A stretch of DNA of 64,000 bases from Cognatitamlana sp035818475 (GTDB taxonomy: Bacteria; Bacteroidota; Bacteroidia; Flavobacteriales; Flavobacteriaceae), in NCBI RefSeq assembly GCF_035818475.1, contig NZ_JAYMGV010000001.1:744001-808000 (forward strand), read 5' to 3'. The notes under the pieces were generated by a model. It saw only the letters and a program-made list of their open reading frames with translations. It did no database searches and was not told the origin of the DNA. A program made the position numbers and the translations under genes. Shown one piece after another: positions 24,212 through 32,361 of this stretch. The first letter of the stretch is position 1; every line of letters begins with the position of its first letter.

Positions 24212-25657
24212 ATGTCAACAAATACGAAAAAAACCAAAATAGTAGCAACATTAGGACCCGCTACAAGTACAAAAGAGGTTTTAAAAGGTATGCTTGAAGA
24301 AGGCGTTAACGTTTTCAGAATAAACTTTTCTCATGCGGACTATACTGATGTAGCTGAACGCGTAAAAATGATTCGTGATCTTAATGAAGAATATGGGTAT
24401 ACAGCTGCTATTCTTGGAGATTTACAAGGCCCTAAGCTTCGTGTTGGTGTCATGAAGGAAGAAGTTGTTGTTAGCCCTGGTGACGAAATTATATTTGCTA
24501 CAGGAGAACGTTTTGAAGGAACCAAAGAACGTGTTTACATGACTTATGAAAGGTTTCCTCAAGATGCTAAGCCAGGAGAACGTATTCTTTTAGATGACGG
24601 AAAATTAATCTTTGAAGTTGTTTCTACCAATAAAAAAACCGAGGTTAAAGCTAAAGTTATTCAAGGTGGCCCTTTAAAATCTAAAAAAGGGGTTAACCTT
24701 CCAAATACAAATATCTCGCAACCGGCATTAACTGAAAAAGATATTGAAGATGCTATTTTTGCTATTAGCCAGGATGTAGATTGGATTGCTTTATCATTTG
24801 TTCGTCACGCTGAAGATTTAATGCAACTACGTGATCTAATAGCAAAACATTCCGATTATAAAATTCCAATTGTAGCCAAAATTGAAAAGCCTGAAGCTGT
24901 TGAAAATATAGATAAAATTGTTGCGCATTGTGATGGTTTAATGGTAGCTCGTGGTGATTTAGGCGTGGAAGTTCCGGCTCAAGAAGTACCTTTAATTCAA
25001 AAACGACTGGTGTTACGTGCTAAAAAAGCCAGAATTCCGGTTATTATTGCTACACAAATGATGGAAACTATGATTTCCAGCTTAACCCCTACAAGAGCAG
25101 AGGTTAATGATGTTGCAAACTCAGTTATGGATGGTGCTGATGCTGTAATGCTTTCAGGAGAAACTTCTGTTGGTCAATACCCTATTCAGGTTATAAAACA
25201 AATGTCTGACATTTTAAAAAGTGTTGAAAACTCAGCTTTAATTCAGGTTCCTCAGCTACCTCCACATATTCGTACCAATCGCTATATAACAAAATCCATT
25301 TGTTATCACGCTGCAAATATGGCCAATGAAATTAATGCTAAAGCGATATCTACTTTAACAAATAGTGGATATACTGCATTTCAAATTTCAGCATGGAGGC
25401 CGTCATGTCATATCTTAGTATTTACATCAAACAAAAAAATATTAACAAGACTAAGCTTATTATGGGGCGTAAGAACCTTTTATTATGATAAGTTTGTTAG
25501 TACTGATGAGACCATAGAAGATGTTAATGCTATAGCATGTAAAATGGGTTATTTAGACGCTGGAGACATGCTTATTAGCTTAGCAGCAATGCCAATCCAG
25601 GATAAAGGTATGGTAAACACATTACGTGTTACAGAAATAAAGACTTGTAACTTTTAA
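24212..25657 (+). CDS. pyk: pyruvate kinase
   Basis: A 481-residue glycolytic enzyme making pyruvate and ATP from phosphoenolpyruvate and ADP. KIVATLGPAT and FRINFSHA at the start hold substrate-binding residues, IVAKIEKPEAVENID is the family signature with the catalytic Lys, and ATQMMETMI followed by TPTRAEVNDVANSVMDGADAVMLSGETSVG completes the active site. The C-terminal allosteric domain is present. It follows the IPExxxVDY gene after two bases and is ended by a good terminator. Confidence 0.96.
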   Translation: MSTNTKKTKIVATLGPATSTKEVLKGMLEEGVNVFRINFSHADYTDVAERVKMIRDLNEEYGYTAAILGDLQGPKLRVGVMKEEVVVSPGDEIIFATGERFEGTKERVYMTYERFPQDAKPGERILLDDGKLIFEVVSTNKKTEVKAKVIQGGPLKSKKGVNLPNTNISQPALTEKDIEDAIFAISQDVDWIALSFVRHAEDLMQLRDLIAKHSDYKIPIVAKIEKPEAVENIDKIVAHCDGLMVARGDLGVEVPAQEVPLIQKRLVLRAKKARIPVIIATQMMETMISSLTPTRAEVNDVANSVMDGADAVMLSGETSVGQYPIQVIKQMSDILKSVENSALIQVPQLPPHIRTNRYITKSICYHAANMANEINAKAISTLTNSGYTAFQISAWRPSCHILVFTSNKKILTRLSLLWGVRTFYYDKFVSTDETIEDVNAIACKMGYLDAGDMLISLAAMPIQDKGMVNTLRVTEIKTCNF

Positions 25658-25684
25658 GACATTTCATCTTTATACAAATAAATA

Positions 25685-25718
25685 AAGAGCTTTCATTTTT
25701 GGAAGCTCTTGTGTTTTT
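25685..25718 (+). terminator. intrinsic terminator of pyk
   Basis: Stem AAGAGCTTTC / GGAAGCTCTT with a 6-base loop followed by GTGTTTTT, in the gap between convergent pyk and the T9SS gene. It could serve both directions. Confidence 0.75.
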
Positions 25719-25735
25719 ATAAGCCTTGTTCTTTA

Positions 25736-26830
25736 TCATTCCTTAATCAGCTTAATTGTTTTCTTCTTGCCTAGTTTTAATAAATACAGGCCTTTTGTTA
25801 AATTTTGAAGATTAATTTTATCATCTTTTTTAACTATTCCCATTTGTAATATGTGTCCTAAAAGATCATAAATTTTATACGGTTCTGTCTTTTTTAATCC
25901 TATTATTTTAATGTTATTACTTGTAGGGTTTGGATAACATATCGTTTTATATTTGACATCCTTTTTTGTCAATGTATTAGTTATATTAAACTTAGAGACT
26001 CTGTTAGTCTCCTTTTGAATAAAATACAGGTCATCTCCCTTAAATAAGATACTTTGTGGTTTAGACAGCCCGATTAAGACATCTGTTTTTTCGGGTGTGG
26101 CATCTGTAACATCTATCTTAATAATTCTATCATTATCAGTATCTGCAATGTATAATTCATCATCTTTAAATGCAACACCTTTAGGATTAGACAAGCCTGT
26201 ATTAAGTACATCCACAAAACCTGGATCTACTGCTGTGACATCTATTTTAACAATTTTATCAGCTTCCGGGTCGGCTATATATAACTCATTTCCTTTAAAT
26301 GCAAAGCCTCCTACAGATACACCAGCTCCTAATTCATGAATGGTTACAAATGCACTATGCGTAGTGGTAAGGTCCACCCAGGATACTTTATTCTGTTCCG
26401 GAAACTCCATATACAGGTTGTCTCCATGTATTATAAGGTCTGCGGGATAAAAAAAAGTATTGATCTCATTTGTTATTGTTGGTACAGAAACTGTTATATC
26501 TATTTTAGAAATATTACCTCCACCGCTAGCAATATCTGTAACATCTTTTTGACTGAAAAACAAAAAACTGTCTTTATGTGCTAAACCTAAAATGGTATTA
26601 GAGCTTACGGCTGTTACTACAGTAGTGACTACCGGGTTAGTTTCTGTAATATCAAATTTAAAAATTTTAGTATCATCAGCCCCTGTAAAATATAACATAT
26701 CTCCAACAATTACCATTTTCTCAGGAGTATCTAAATTTGTTACGACATCTAAAACTTGTGCTGATATTATCTTCCCATTTAAAAGCAGTACAGTTAATAA
26801 AATATGTAAGGGTTTCACCTTTAAAATCAT
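25736..26830 (-). CDS. secreted beta-propeller-like protein with T9SS sorting domain
   Basis: A 364-residue exported protein. The signal peptide ends near NGKIISAQ (residue 25). Residues about 28-290 contain repeated units of roughly 45 residues with L-x-F-x-x-D-x-L-Y-I/F-A-D or V-x-K-I/F-D-I/V-T cores, a pattern of NHL- or SMP30-like propeller blades. Residues about 297-364 are a type IX secretion C-terminal domain (CYPNPTSNNIKI, then YDLLGHILQ and L-x-KGLYLLKL), so it should cross the outer membrane and be attached to the surface or released. Ligand unknown. It stands alone with its own -7 element, convergent to pyk. Confidence 0.82.
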   Translation of the reverse strand: MILKVKPLHILLTVLLLNGKIISAQVLDVVTNLDTPEKMVIVGDMLYFTGADDTKIFKFDITETNPVVTTVVTAVSSNTILGLAHKDSFLFFSQKDVTDIASGGGNISKIDITVSVPTITNEINTFFYPADLIIHGDNLYMEFPEQNKVSWVDLTTTHSAFVTIHELGAGVSVGGFAFKGNELYIADPEADKIVKIDVTAVDPGFVDVLNTGLSNPKGVAFKDDELYIADTDNDRIIKIDVTDATPEKTDVLIGLSKPQSILFKGDDLYFIQKETNRVSKFNITNTLTKKDVKYKTICYPNPTSNNIKIIGLKKTEPYKIYDLLGHILQMGIVKKDDKINLQNLTKGLYLLKLGKKKTIKLIKE

Positions 26831-26849
26831 ATCATTGCTAAATCATTCA

Positions 26850-26857
26850 CAAATTTA
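26850..26857 (-). promoter_or_regulatory. -7 promoter element for the T9SS protein gene
   Basis: TAAATTTG on the minus strand, 19 bases before the start codon at 26830. No good -33 partner was found. Confidence 0.45.
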
Positions 26858-26915
26858 TGACTCATACAAGTTTTTAAATTTACCCTATGGTAAATACCAA
26901 TGACATATTATAGCT

Positions 26916-28016
26916 TTAAAAATCAAACTTTAGCTGTACACTGACACTTTTTTTTTGTCTTGGCTCCTCTTTAACCTCAGTATTTAAATTAGATAAAGAG
27001 ATTCCCAGCAATCTTACAGAGTTGCTTAATCTTTCCTGATATAATAAGTCTTTGGCAGTCTCTAAAATAATGCTCTTATCTCCAATAAAATAAGGTAGTG
27101 TTTTACTTCTGGTCTGTAGTGTAAAATCACTGTATTTTATTTTTAGTGTTACTGTTTTTCCGGCAACATTGCTTTTTGATAATCTCCTGGAAACTTCTTC
27201 GGCTATTTGATCCAGCTTCTCTAACATAAATATTTCAGAAGATAGGTTCTCCCTAAAGGTTCGTTCTGCAGCTAAACTTTTTCTAACTCTATTGGGCTTT
27301 ACCTTACTGTTATGAATACCTCTAACTATATGGTAATAAAATCGTCCGGATTTCCCAAAATTGGCATCCAGATATTCTAAAGATTTTTGTTTTAAATCCA
27401 AGCCTGTAAAAATGCCTTTTTGGTACATTTTTTCCGCAGTAACCTTTCCTACTCCATAAAATTTCCTGATGTCTAACTGCTCTAAAAAAGCAATAACCTC
27501 TTCCGGATTTACTGTTTTTTGCCCATTAGGCTTATTATAATCACTTGCTATTTTAGCAATAAACTTATTAATGGAAATACCTGCTGAAGCGGTTAGCCCT
27601 ATCTCTGTAAAAATACGCTCACGAATTTCTTTTGCCAGCAAAGAGGCACTGGGATTTCCTTTTTTGTTTTCAGTAACATCTAAATATGCTTCATCAAGAG
27701 ATAGTGGTTCTACCAGATCCGTATAATCATAAAAAATAGCTCTGACTTTTTTAGAAATTTCGGTATATCTTTCAAAACGCGGTCTTACAAAAATAAGATC
27801 CGGACATAGCTTTGTTGCTAAATTCCCAGCCATAGCACTTTTAACACCAAACTTTCTGGCCTCATAGCTTGCCGCACTAATTACGCCACGTTTTCCACCA
27901 CCTCCTACAGCCACAGGTTTACCTCTTAAATCCGGATCATCCAATTGTTCAACAGAAGCATAAAATGCATCCATATCTACATGAATAATTTTTCGTATTG
28001 GTAAATTCGTCAACAT
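26916..28016 (-). CDS. dinB: DNA polymerase IV
   Basis: A 366-residue Y-family polymerase for translesion synthesis. IHVDMDAFYASVEQ near residue 12 and PLSLDEAYLDVT near residue 104 provide the metal-binding acidic residues; YEARKFGVKSAM is the fingers motif. The helix-hairpin-helix region (FYGVGKVTAEKMYQKGI) and the little-finger domain follow. The C-terminus ends QLKFDF, which resembles a beta-clamp-binding peptide. The gene is divergent from the CYTH gene with an 86-base gap. No LexA-type site was identified. Confidence 0.93.
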   Translation of the reverse strand: MLTNLPIRKIIHVDMDAFYASVEQLDDPDLRGKPVAVGGGGKRGVISAASYEARKFGVKSAMAGNLATKLCPDLIFVRPRFERYTEISKKVRAIFYDYTDLVEPLSLDEAYLDVTENKKGNPSASLLAKEIRERIFTEIGLTASAGISINKFIAKIASDYNKPNGQKTVNPEEVIAFLEQLDIRKFYGVGKVTAEKMYQKGIFTGLDLKQKSLEYLDANFGKSGRFYYHIVRGIHNSKVKPNRVRKSLAAERTFRENLSSEIFMLEKLDQIAEEVSRRLSKSNVAGKTVTLKIKYSDFTLQTRSKTLPYFIGDKSIILETAKDLLYQERLSNSVRLLGISLSNLNTEVKEEPRQKKSVSVQLKFDF

Positions 28017-28080
28017 ACTGTAAATTTAGGCATTAAATGCCTTTTAAATAAGACCTTTAGAGAACTTAATTTGAGGTAAA

Positions 28081-28088
28081 TAAATTTG
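28081..28088 (+). promoter_or_regulatory. -7 promoter element for the CYTH operon
   Basis: TAAATTTG matching TAnnTTTG, 14 bases before the start codon at 28103. The -33 region has no clear TTTG at 19 bases. Confidence 0.45.
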
Positions 28089-28102
28089 ATTTTGAATTAT
28101 TA

Positions 28103-28579
28103 ATGATAGAAATAGAACGTAAGTTTTTAGTTAAGTCTGACGCTTTTAAAACCGAAGCATTTAAAAGCTCAAGGATAAGTCAGGGCTTTTTAAATACACA
28201 CAAAGAACGTACTGTACGCGTTAGGATTAAAGGAGAAACTGGTTTTATTACCGTAAAAGGAGTATCTTCAGCTAATGGTTTATCCCGTTTTGAATGGGAA
28301 AAAGAAATCCCTAAAGAAGAAGCTGAATCACTTTTAAAACTTTGCGAACCGACAATAATTGACAAAATGCGTTATGAAGTCAAGAGTGGGCAACATAATT
28401 TTGAGGTGGATGAGTTTTATGGCGACAACAAAGGGTTAGTGGTGGCAGAAGTAGAATTGAACACAGAAGATGAGACCTTTAAAAAACCTGAATGGTTAGG
28501 CCAAGAAGTAACCGGTGAAGTAAAGTATTATAACGCACTATTAAGTAAACACCCCTATAATACCTGGGGCAATAAATAA
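28103..28579 (+). CDS. CYTH-domain protein (triphosphate tunnel metalloenzyme)
   Basis: A 158-residue protein opening with EIERKFLV, the ExExK metal-binding signature of the CYTH fold, followed by the alternating basic and acidic strands of the tunnel (RVRIKG, FITVKG, FEWEKEI, DKMRYEV, FEVDEF, VAEVEL). Members hydrolyse inorganic triphosphate or related compounds; which substrate applies cannot be read. It begins an apparent three-gene operon: 9 bases to the YCII lipoprotein gene, which overlaps the membrane nuclease gene by one base. Confidence 0.85.
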   Translation: MIEIERKFLVKSDAFKTEAFKSSRISQGFLNTHKERTVRVRIKGETGFITVKGVSSANGLSRFEWEKEIPKEEAESLLKLCEPTIIDKMRYEVKSGQHNFEVDEFYGDNKGLVVAEVELNTEDETFKKPEWLGQEVTGEVKYYNALLSKHPYNTWGNK

Positions 28580-28588
28580 TAAAAACAA

Positions 28589-29131
28589 ATGAAAACATCA
28601 ACACTATTATTCCTACTCATATTAGCCATTTGGGCTTGTAAAAATGAACCAAAAACTACTGCTACCGAAAATGATATTCAAGCTGCTGCCAATGAAGCAG
28701 TAAAAGACTCAGTGATAGAAGAGCTTATAAAACCAGTTGCAAAAACAACAAAGCAAATAAAAGAAGAATTGGACAGTAAAGGGTTTAAAACCTTTGATTA
28801 TGTGGATGAGAATACAAAAGACACCATTATAATGCAACAGTATTTTATGGCGTTTTTAAAAAAAGGAGCCATTCGCGGGCAAAATGAAGAAGAAACTGCT
28901 GAACTACAAAAAGCTCATTTAGCACATTTAACAAAAATGTATGAGATGGGTTATGCCGATATTTCCGGGCCTTTTGGTGACGAAGGGGTTATTCGTGGCA
29001 TTACTATTTATAATGTCCCCACTTTAAAAATGGCAGATAGTTTAGCCAATGCAGACCCTATGGTTAAAGCCGGGCGTTTAGAAATTGAAATACACCCCTG
29101 GTGGGCAGGAAAAGGATTTCCTTTGCGCTAA
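28589..29131 (+). CDS. lipoprotein with a YCII-related domain
   Basis: A 180-residue protein with a lipoprotein signal (LAIWAC, Cys17), a low-complexity Ala/Glu/Thr linker to about residue 65, and a C-terminal YCII-like domain of about 100 residues: YFMAFLKKG, LQKAHLAHLTKM, ADISGPFGDEGVIRGI, then DPMVKAGRLEIEIHPWW. The domain matches the YciI pattern of a dimeric alpha-beta barrel with a conserved His and Asp. YciI proteins are usually cytoplasmic, so lipid anchoring in the envelope is unusual. Its stop overlaps the start of the next gene (TAATG), which suggests translational coupling. Confidence 0.8.
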   Translation: MKTSTLLFLLILAIWACKNEPKTTATENDIQAAANEAVKDSVIEELIKPVAKTTKQIKEELDSKGFKTFDYVDENTKDTIIMQQYFMAFLKKGAIRGQNEEETAELQKAHLAHLTKMYEMGYADISGPFGDEGVIRGITIYNVPTLKMADSLANADPMVKAGRLEIEIHPWWAGKGFPLR

Positions 29132-30009
29132 TGTTTAAAATTATAAAGCTTTTTTTATTATTATTAAACGCTATTATAATTTTAGCGTTATTAGTCATTC
29201 ATTTTGGAATTAAGGAGAGTAGTTATTCTACCTCTTTACTCTTTTATACTTTTCCTTTACCTGCAATAATTCTTATTGTTCTTTTACTTTCTGTTTTTCT
29301 GAGTAGAACCTTCAGAAGGTATAATTTTTTTATTGCCGGTGTATTGTTAATCATATGGTTGAGTAGAAGTTTTCAAATACGTGTTGCTGAAGACATTAAA
29401 GATGCTGATTTAGATATTGTATTTTGGAACGCTTCACATTATAGAGACTTTGAGGACGTATTTGACAAAAACATCAAAATTCCGGATGTGGTGGTTTTAG
29501 TAGAATATCATGGTGATTTTTTAGACGACGCCCAAGCTAAATACCCGGATTTTTATTTTTACAATTTTCGTGACAAAGAAATAGGCCTGTTTTCAAAAAC
29601 ACCCATACATATAAAAAAAGCAACACCTTCAAAATACGGTTCCACAATTATTAATTTTGAAACTCAGGGCCTTAATTTTTATGCTGTAGACGTTTCTGGC
29701 AGTATTGACGTACCAAGAAGCTGGGAGTTGGAGTTTGTTGACAAGATTATTACCCAAACCAAAAACACTATTGTTTTAGGAGATTTTAACGTGCCTTTTG
29801 AATCTAAACTTTTAAACCCTATTAAAACAAATTTCTCTCATGCTTTTACAGAAAAAGGAAACGGCTTTAGAGAAACCTGGTTTTGGAATATTCCATTGCT
29901 CTCTTTAGATCATATTTGGGTTTCCAGGGATTTGAAAATTCTAAAAACACAAAAAACATGTACGTTTAAAAGCGACCACAGTATGCTTAAAACAATAATT
30001 AGAAAATAA
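29131..30009 (+). CDS. membrane-anchored endonuclease/exonuclease/phosphatase-family protein
   Basis: A 292-residue protein. Residues 1-80 contain three hydrophobic segments, then a soluble EEP domain: IVFWNASHY near the start, VVLVEYH (the catalytic Glu region), VLGDFNVPFES with the Asp-x-Asn pair, LSLDHIWVS and a C-terminal SDHSML. This is the fold of exonuclease III, sphingomyelinases and inositol phosphatases; with the anchor, the domain most likely faces the periplasm. I start it at 29131, whose ATG shares a base with the stop of the YCII gene, instead of an upstream in-frame ATG at 29101 inside that gene. Its stop abuts the stop of convergent pbpC with no gap. Confidence 0.85.
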   Translation: MFKIIKLFLLLLNAIIILALLVIHFGIKESSYSTSLLFYTFPLPAIILIVLLLSVFLSRTFRRYNFFIAGVLLIIWLSRSFQIRVAEDIKDADLDIVFWNASHYRDFEDVFDKNIKIPDVVVLVEYHGDFLDDAQAKYPDFYFYNFRDKEIGLFSKTPIHIKKATPSKYGSTIINFETQGLNFYAVDVSGSIDVPRSWELEFVDKIITQTKNTIVLGDFNVPFESKLLNPIKTNFSHAFTEKGNGFRETWFWNIPLLSLDHIWVSRDLKILKTQKTCTFKSDHSMLKTIIRK

Positions 30010-32361
30010 CTAATCAGAAATCGCAAACTGTTGCTTAGCTTCATGACCAAATTCATCAACAACAGTAATTATATGTTTTCCCTGGCCAGGTTTAACTGCC
30101 AACTCATGAATATCTTTGGTACTCCCAACAAACGTTTCATCAATATACCAAAACACCGTACTTTCCGGTTTTGAATGTGCTATTTTTAGAATAAGGTCAT
30201 TAGTTTCTCCGTCAAAATCTTTCGGTAAAAAGATACTATTGTTTTCTTTTGGATAAATAAATGCCATAGAAACTGAATTATCTCCCAAGCAATCCGGTCT
30301 GAATTTAGGTAAGGGCTTATAGAACGGATTTTTGGTTTTATAATAATAGGCCATTAATGGTGGCAATGCAAACCACGATTTATGTTTTATATGATTTAAA
30401 CTTTCACACGATGAATTGACTTGATATGATTCGCTTTGATCCACATGAACTAATACATGGTAAGGACAAGGCTTAGTTTTCAATCCACTCATTTGAATGA
30501 ACTCTTCGTTTACCTCATTACAGTATTGTGATGCCCGGTGCCCACTTTGTTTACAAATGATGACTTCCTTCATTTCATCAAAAGGTTTTGCAAACCATTC
30601 ACTGTTCGGTAAAATATCAAACACATCAAACAAAATGGGTGCTGCCGTTTGTACACCAATCAATCCGGGTCTGCCTTCTCCATCAGCATTACCAACCCAA
30701 ACCCCAACCACATAATCTTTAGTGGTTCCAATGGCCCAGGCATCTCTATAACCAAAACTGGTTCCTGTTTTCCAGGCGATCTGTTTTGAGTTATCAAAAA
30801 ACTCCCAATTTTCGTCACTTTCAGGCCTGTTCACTTCTTTTAAACTTTCAAAGGTCAGGTAAATGGATGCTGCATCAAAAAGGGTTTTATTAGAGGTTTT
30901 CTTACCAAAATCAATGGTTTTAGAAGCTAAAAAAGTGGGGGCACAAAATTCATTTGAAAAATACTCGCTTGAGGTTTCTGAAAAATGATTTAGGGTAGAA
31001 GACAATGCCGCATAACTTTTACACAGATCCCATAAATTACTTTCGGCACCCCCTAAAATCAATGATAAACCATAATGATTAGCATTATACTTCAAATCTT
31101 TTAGTTTTAAATCTTTTAAATAATGATGAAATCTATCCAATCCAAAGGTTTGTAACATTTTAACAGCCGGCACATTTAAAGATCGGGATAATGCTCTACT
31201 AGCTGGCACTGCTCCATCATAAGTTTTATTATAGTTTTCCGGGCTATAATTTCCAAATTGAGTGGGTACATCGGCAATTAATGTTTTTGGAAGTAAATCC
31301 CCACCATCTAACATGGCTGCATATAAAAACGGCTTTAAAATACTACCGGTACTTCTGGGTTTATTAATAATATCCACATCTTTTTGATGTGCCTTATCAG
31401 TAGGGGTATTACCTACATAAGCCAAAACCTGTCTTGTTTTTACATCCAGAACCAAAACTGCTGCATTATAAATTTCATTTTGACGCAGTTGGTTATAATG
31501 TGTTTTAACAATATGATTAACCTGCTGCTGTAGTTTGCTATTAACCGTAGTTTGGATATACCTTCCTGAATGATCACGAGCTAATTTTTGTAATAAATGT
31601 GGCGCCTGTTGGGGCAAAGGAAAAGGTCTTTGTGGCAGATCTTCAGCAATAGATAGTTCATAGGTAAGTGTATCAATAATGGCGTGGTTTAAAAGCTTTT
31701 TTAAAAGCCGGTTCCTTTTGTTTAATAAACGCTCCTGGTTTTTTCCCGGATAAATTAAACTTGGTGCATTGGGCAAAACTGCCAATGTTGCACTTTCTGC
31801 CCAGGAAAGCTGGTTGGGGCCTCTATTAAAATAACGCCATGATGCAGCATCAAGCCCAACTACATTCCCTCCAAAAGGAGCATTGCTGGAATAATAGGCT
31901 AAAATAGTTGCTTTTGAAGCTCGTAACTCAAGCCGTGTAGCCAGAATAAGCTCTTTAAACTTTTCAATATAACTGCGTTTTTGACCCTTCCTGGATAATC
32001 TAATAACCTGCTGGGTTAAAGTGCTTCCTCCACGTTTTATGCGCCCTAATCTTAAATTATCTCTTAGCGCTTTAAAAATAGAGATTGGATTAAACCCCGG
32101 ATGCTTATAAAAGTATTCGTCTTCAAACTGAATGATGCAGGTTTTAAACTTCTCAGGCACACTATCGTTATGCGGAAAGCGCCATTGTCCATCTTTAGCA
32201 ATCTGAGCACCCAATAATTCATTATTAGAACCGGTGATTACGGTGGTCGTAGGGTCTTTAAACAACACTTTAGGCAAACTAAAATAATAGGCTACTAAAA
32301 GCGCAGCAAGAATAGCTGATCTTATTTTATGTTTTTTTATGTAATTATAAACACGTATCAC
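30010..32361 (-). CDS. pbpC: penicillin-binding protein 1C
   Basis: A 783-residue bifunctional peptidoglycan synthase. It has an N-terminal membrane anchor (residues about 14-30), then a GT51 glycosyltransferase (FEDEYFYKHPGF with the catalytic Glu, RGGSTLTQQVIR), then a transpeptidase with SILK (active Ser), SLN and KTGTS motifs. Residues about 690-783 are the PBP1C-specific C-terminal (BiPBP_C) domain. The gene overlaps the upstream alpha-2-macroglobulin gene by four bases. That pairing is conserved widely in Gram-negative bacteria and is thought to repair the wall after breach while the macroglobulin traps proteases. Confidence 0.93.
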   Translation of the reverse strand: MIRVYNYIKKHKIRSAILAALLVAYYFSLPKVLFKDPTTTVITGSNNELLGAQIAKDGQWRFPHNDSVPEKFKTCIIQFEDEYFYKHPGFNPISIFKALRDNLRLGRIKRGGSTLTQQVIRLSRKGQKRSYIEKFKELILATRLELRASKATILAYYSSNAPFGGNVVGLDAASWRYFNRGPNQLSWAESATLAVLPNAPSLIYPGKNQERLLNKRNRLLKKLLNHAIIDTLTYELSIAEDLPQRPFPLPQQAPHLLQKLARDHSGRYIQTTVNSKLQQQVNHIVKTHYNQLRQNEIYNAAVLVLDVKTRQVLAYVGNTPTDKAHQKDVDIINKPRSTGSILKPFLYAAMLDGGDLLPKTLIADVPTQFGNYSPENYNKTYDGAVPASRALSRSLNVPAVKMLQTFGLDRFHHYLKDLKLKDLKYNANHYGLSLILGGAESNLWDLCKSYAALSSTLNHFSETSSEYFSNEFCAPTFLASKTIDFGKKTSNKTLFDAASIYLTFESLKEVNRPESDENWEFFDNSKQIAWKTGTSFGYRDAWAIGTTKDYVVGVWVGNADGEGRPGLIGVQTAAPILFDVFDILPNSEWFAKPFDEMKEVIICKQSGHRASQYCNEVNEEFIQMSGLKTKPCPYHVLVHVDQSESYQVNSSCESLNHIKHKSWFALPPLMAYYYKTKNPFYKPLPKFRPDCLGDNSVSMAFIYPKENNSIFLPKDFDGETNDLILKIAHSKPESTVFWYIDETFVGSTKDIHELAVKPGQGKHIITVVDEFGHEAKQQFAISD

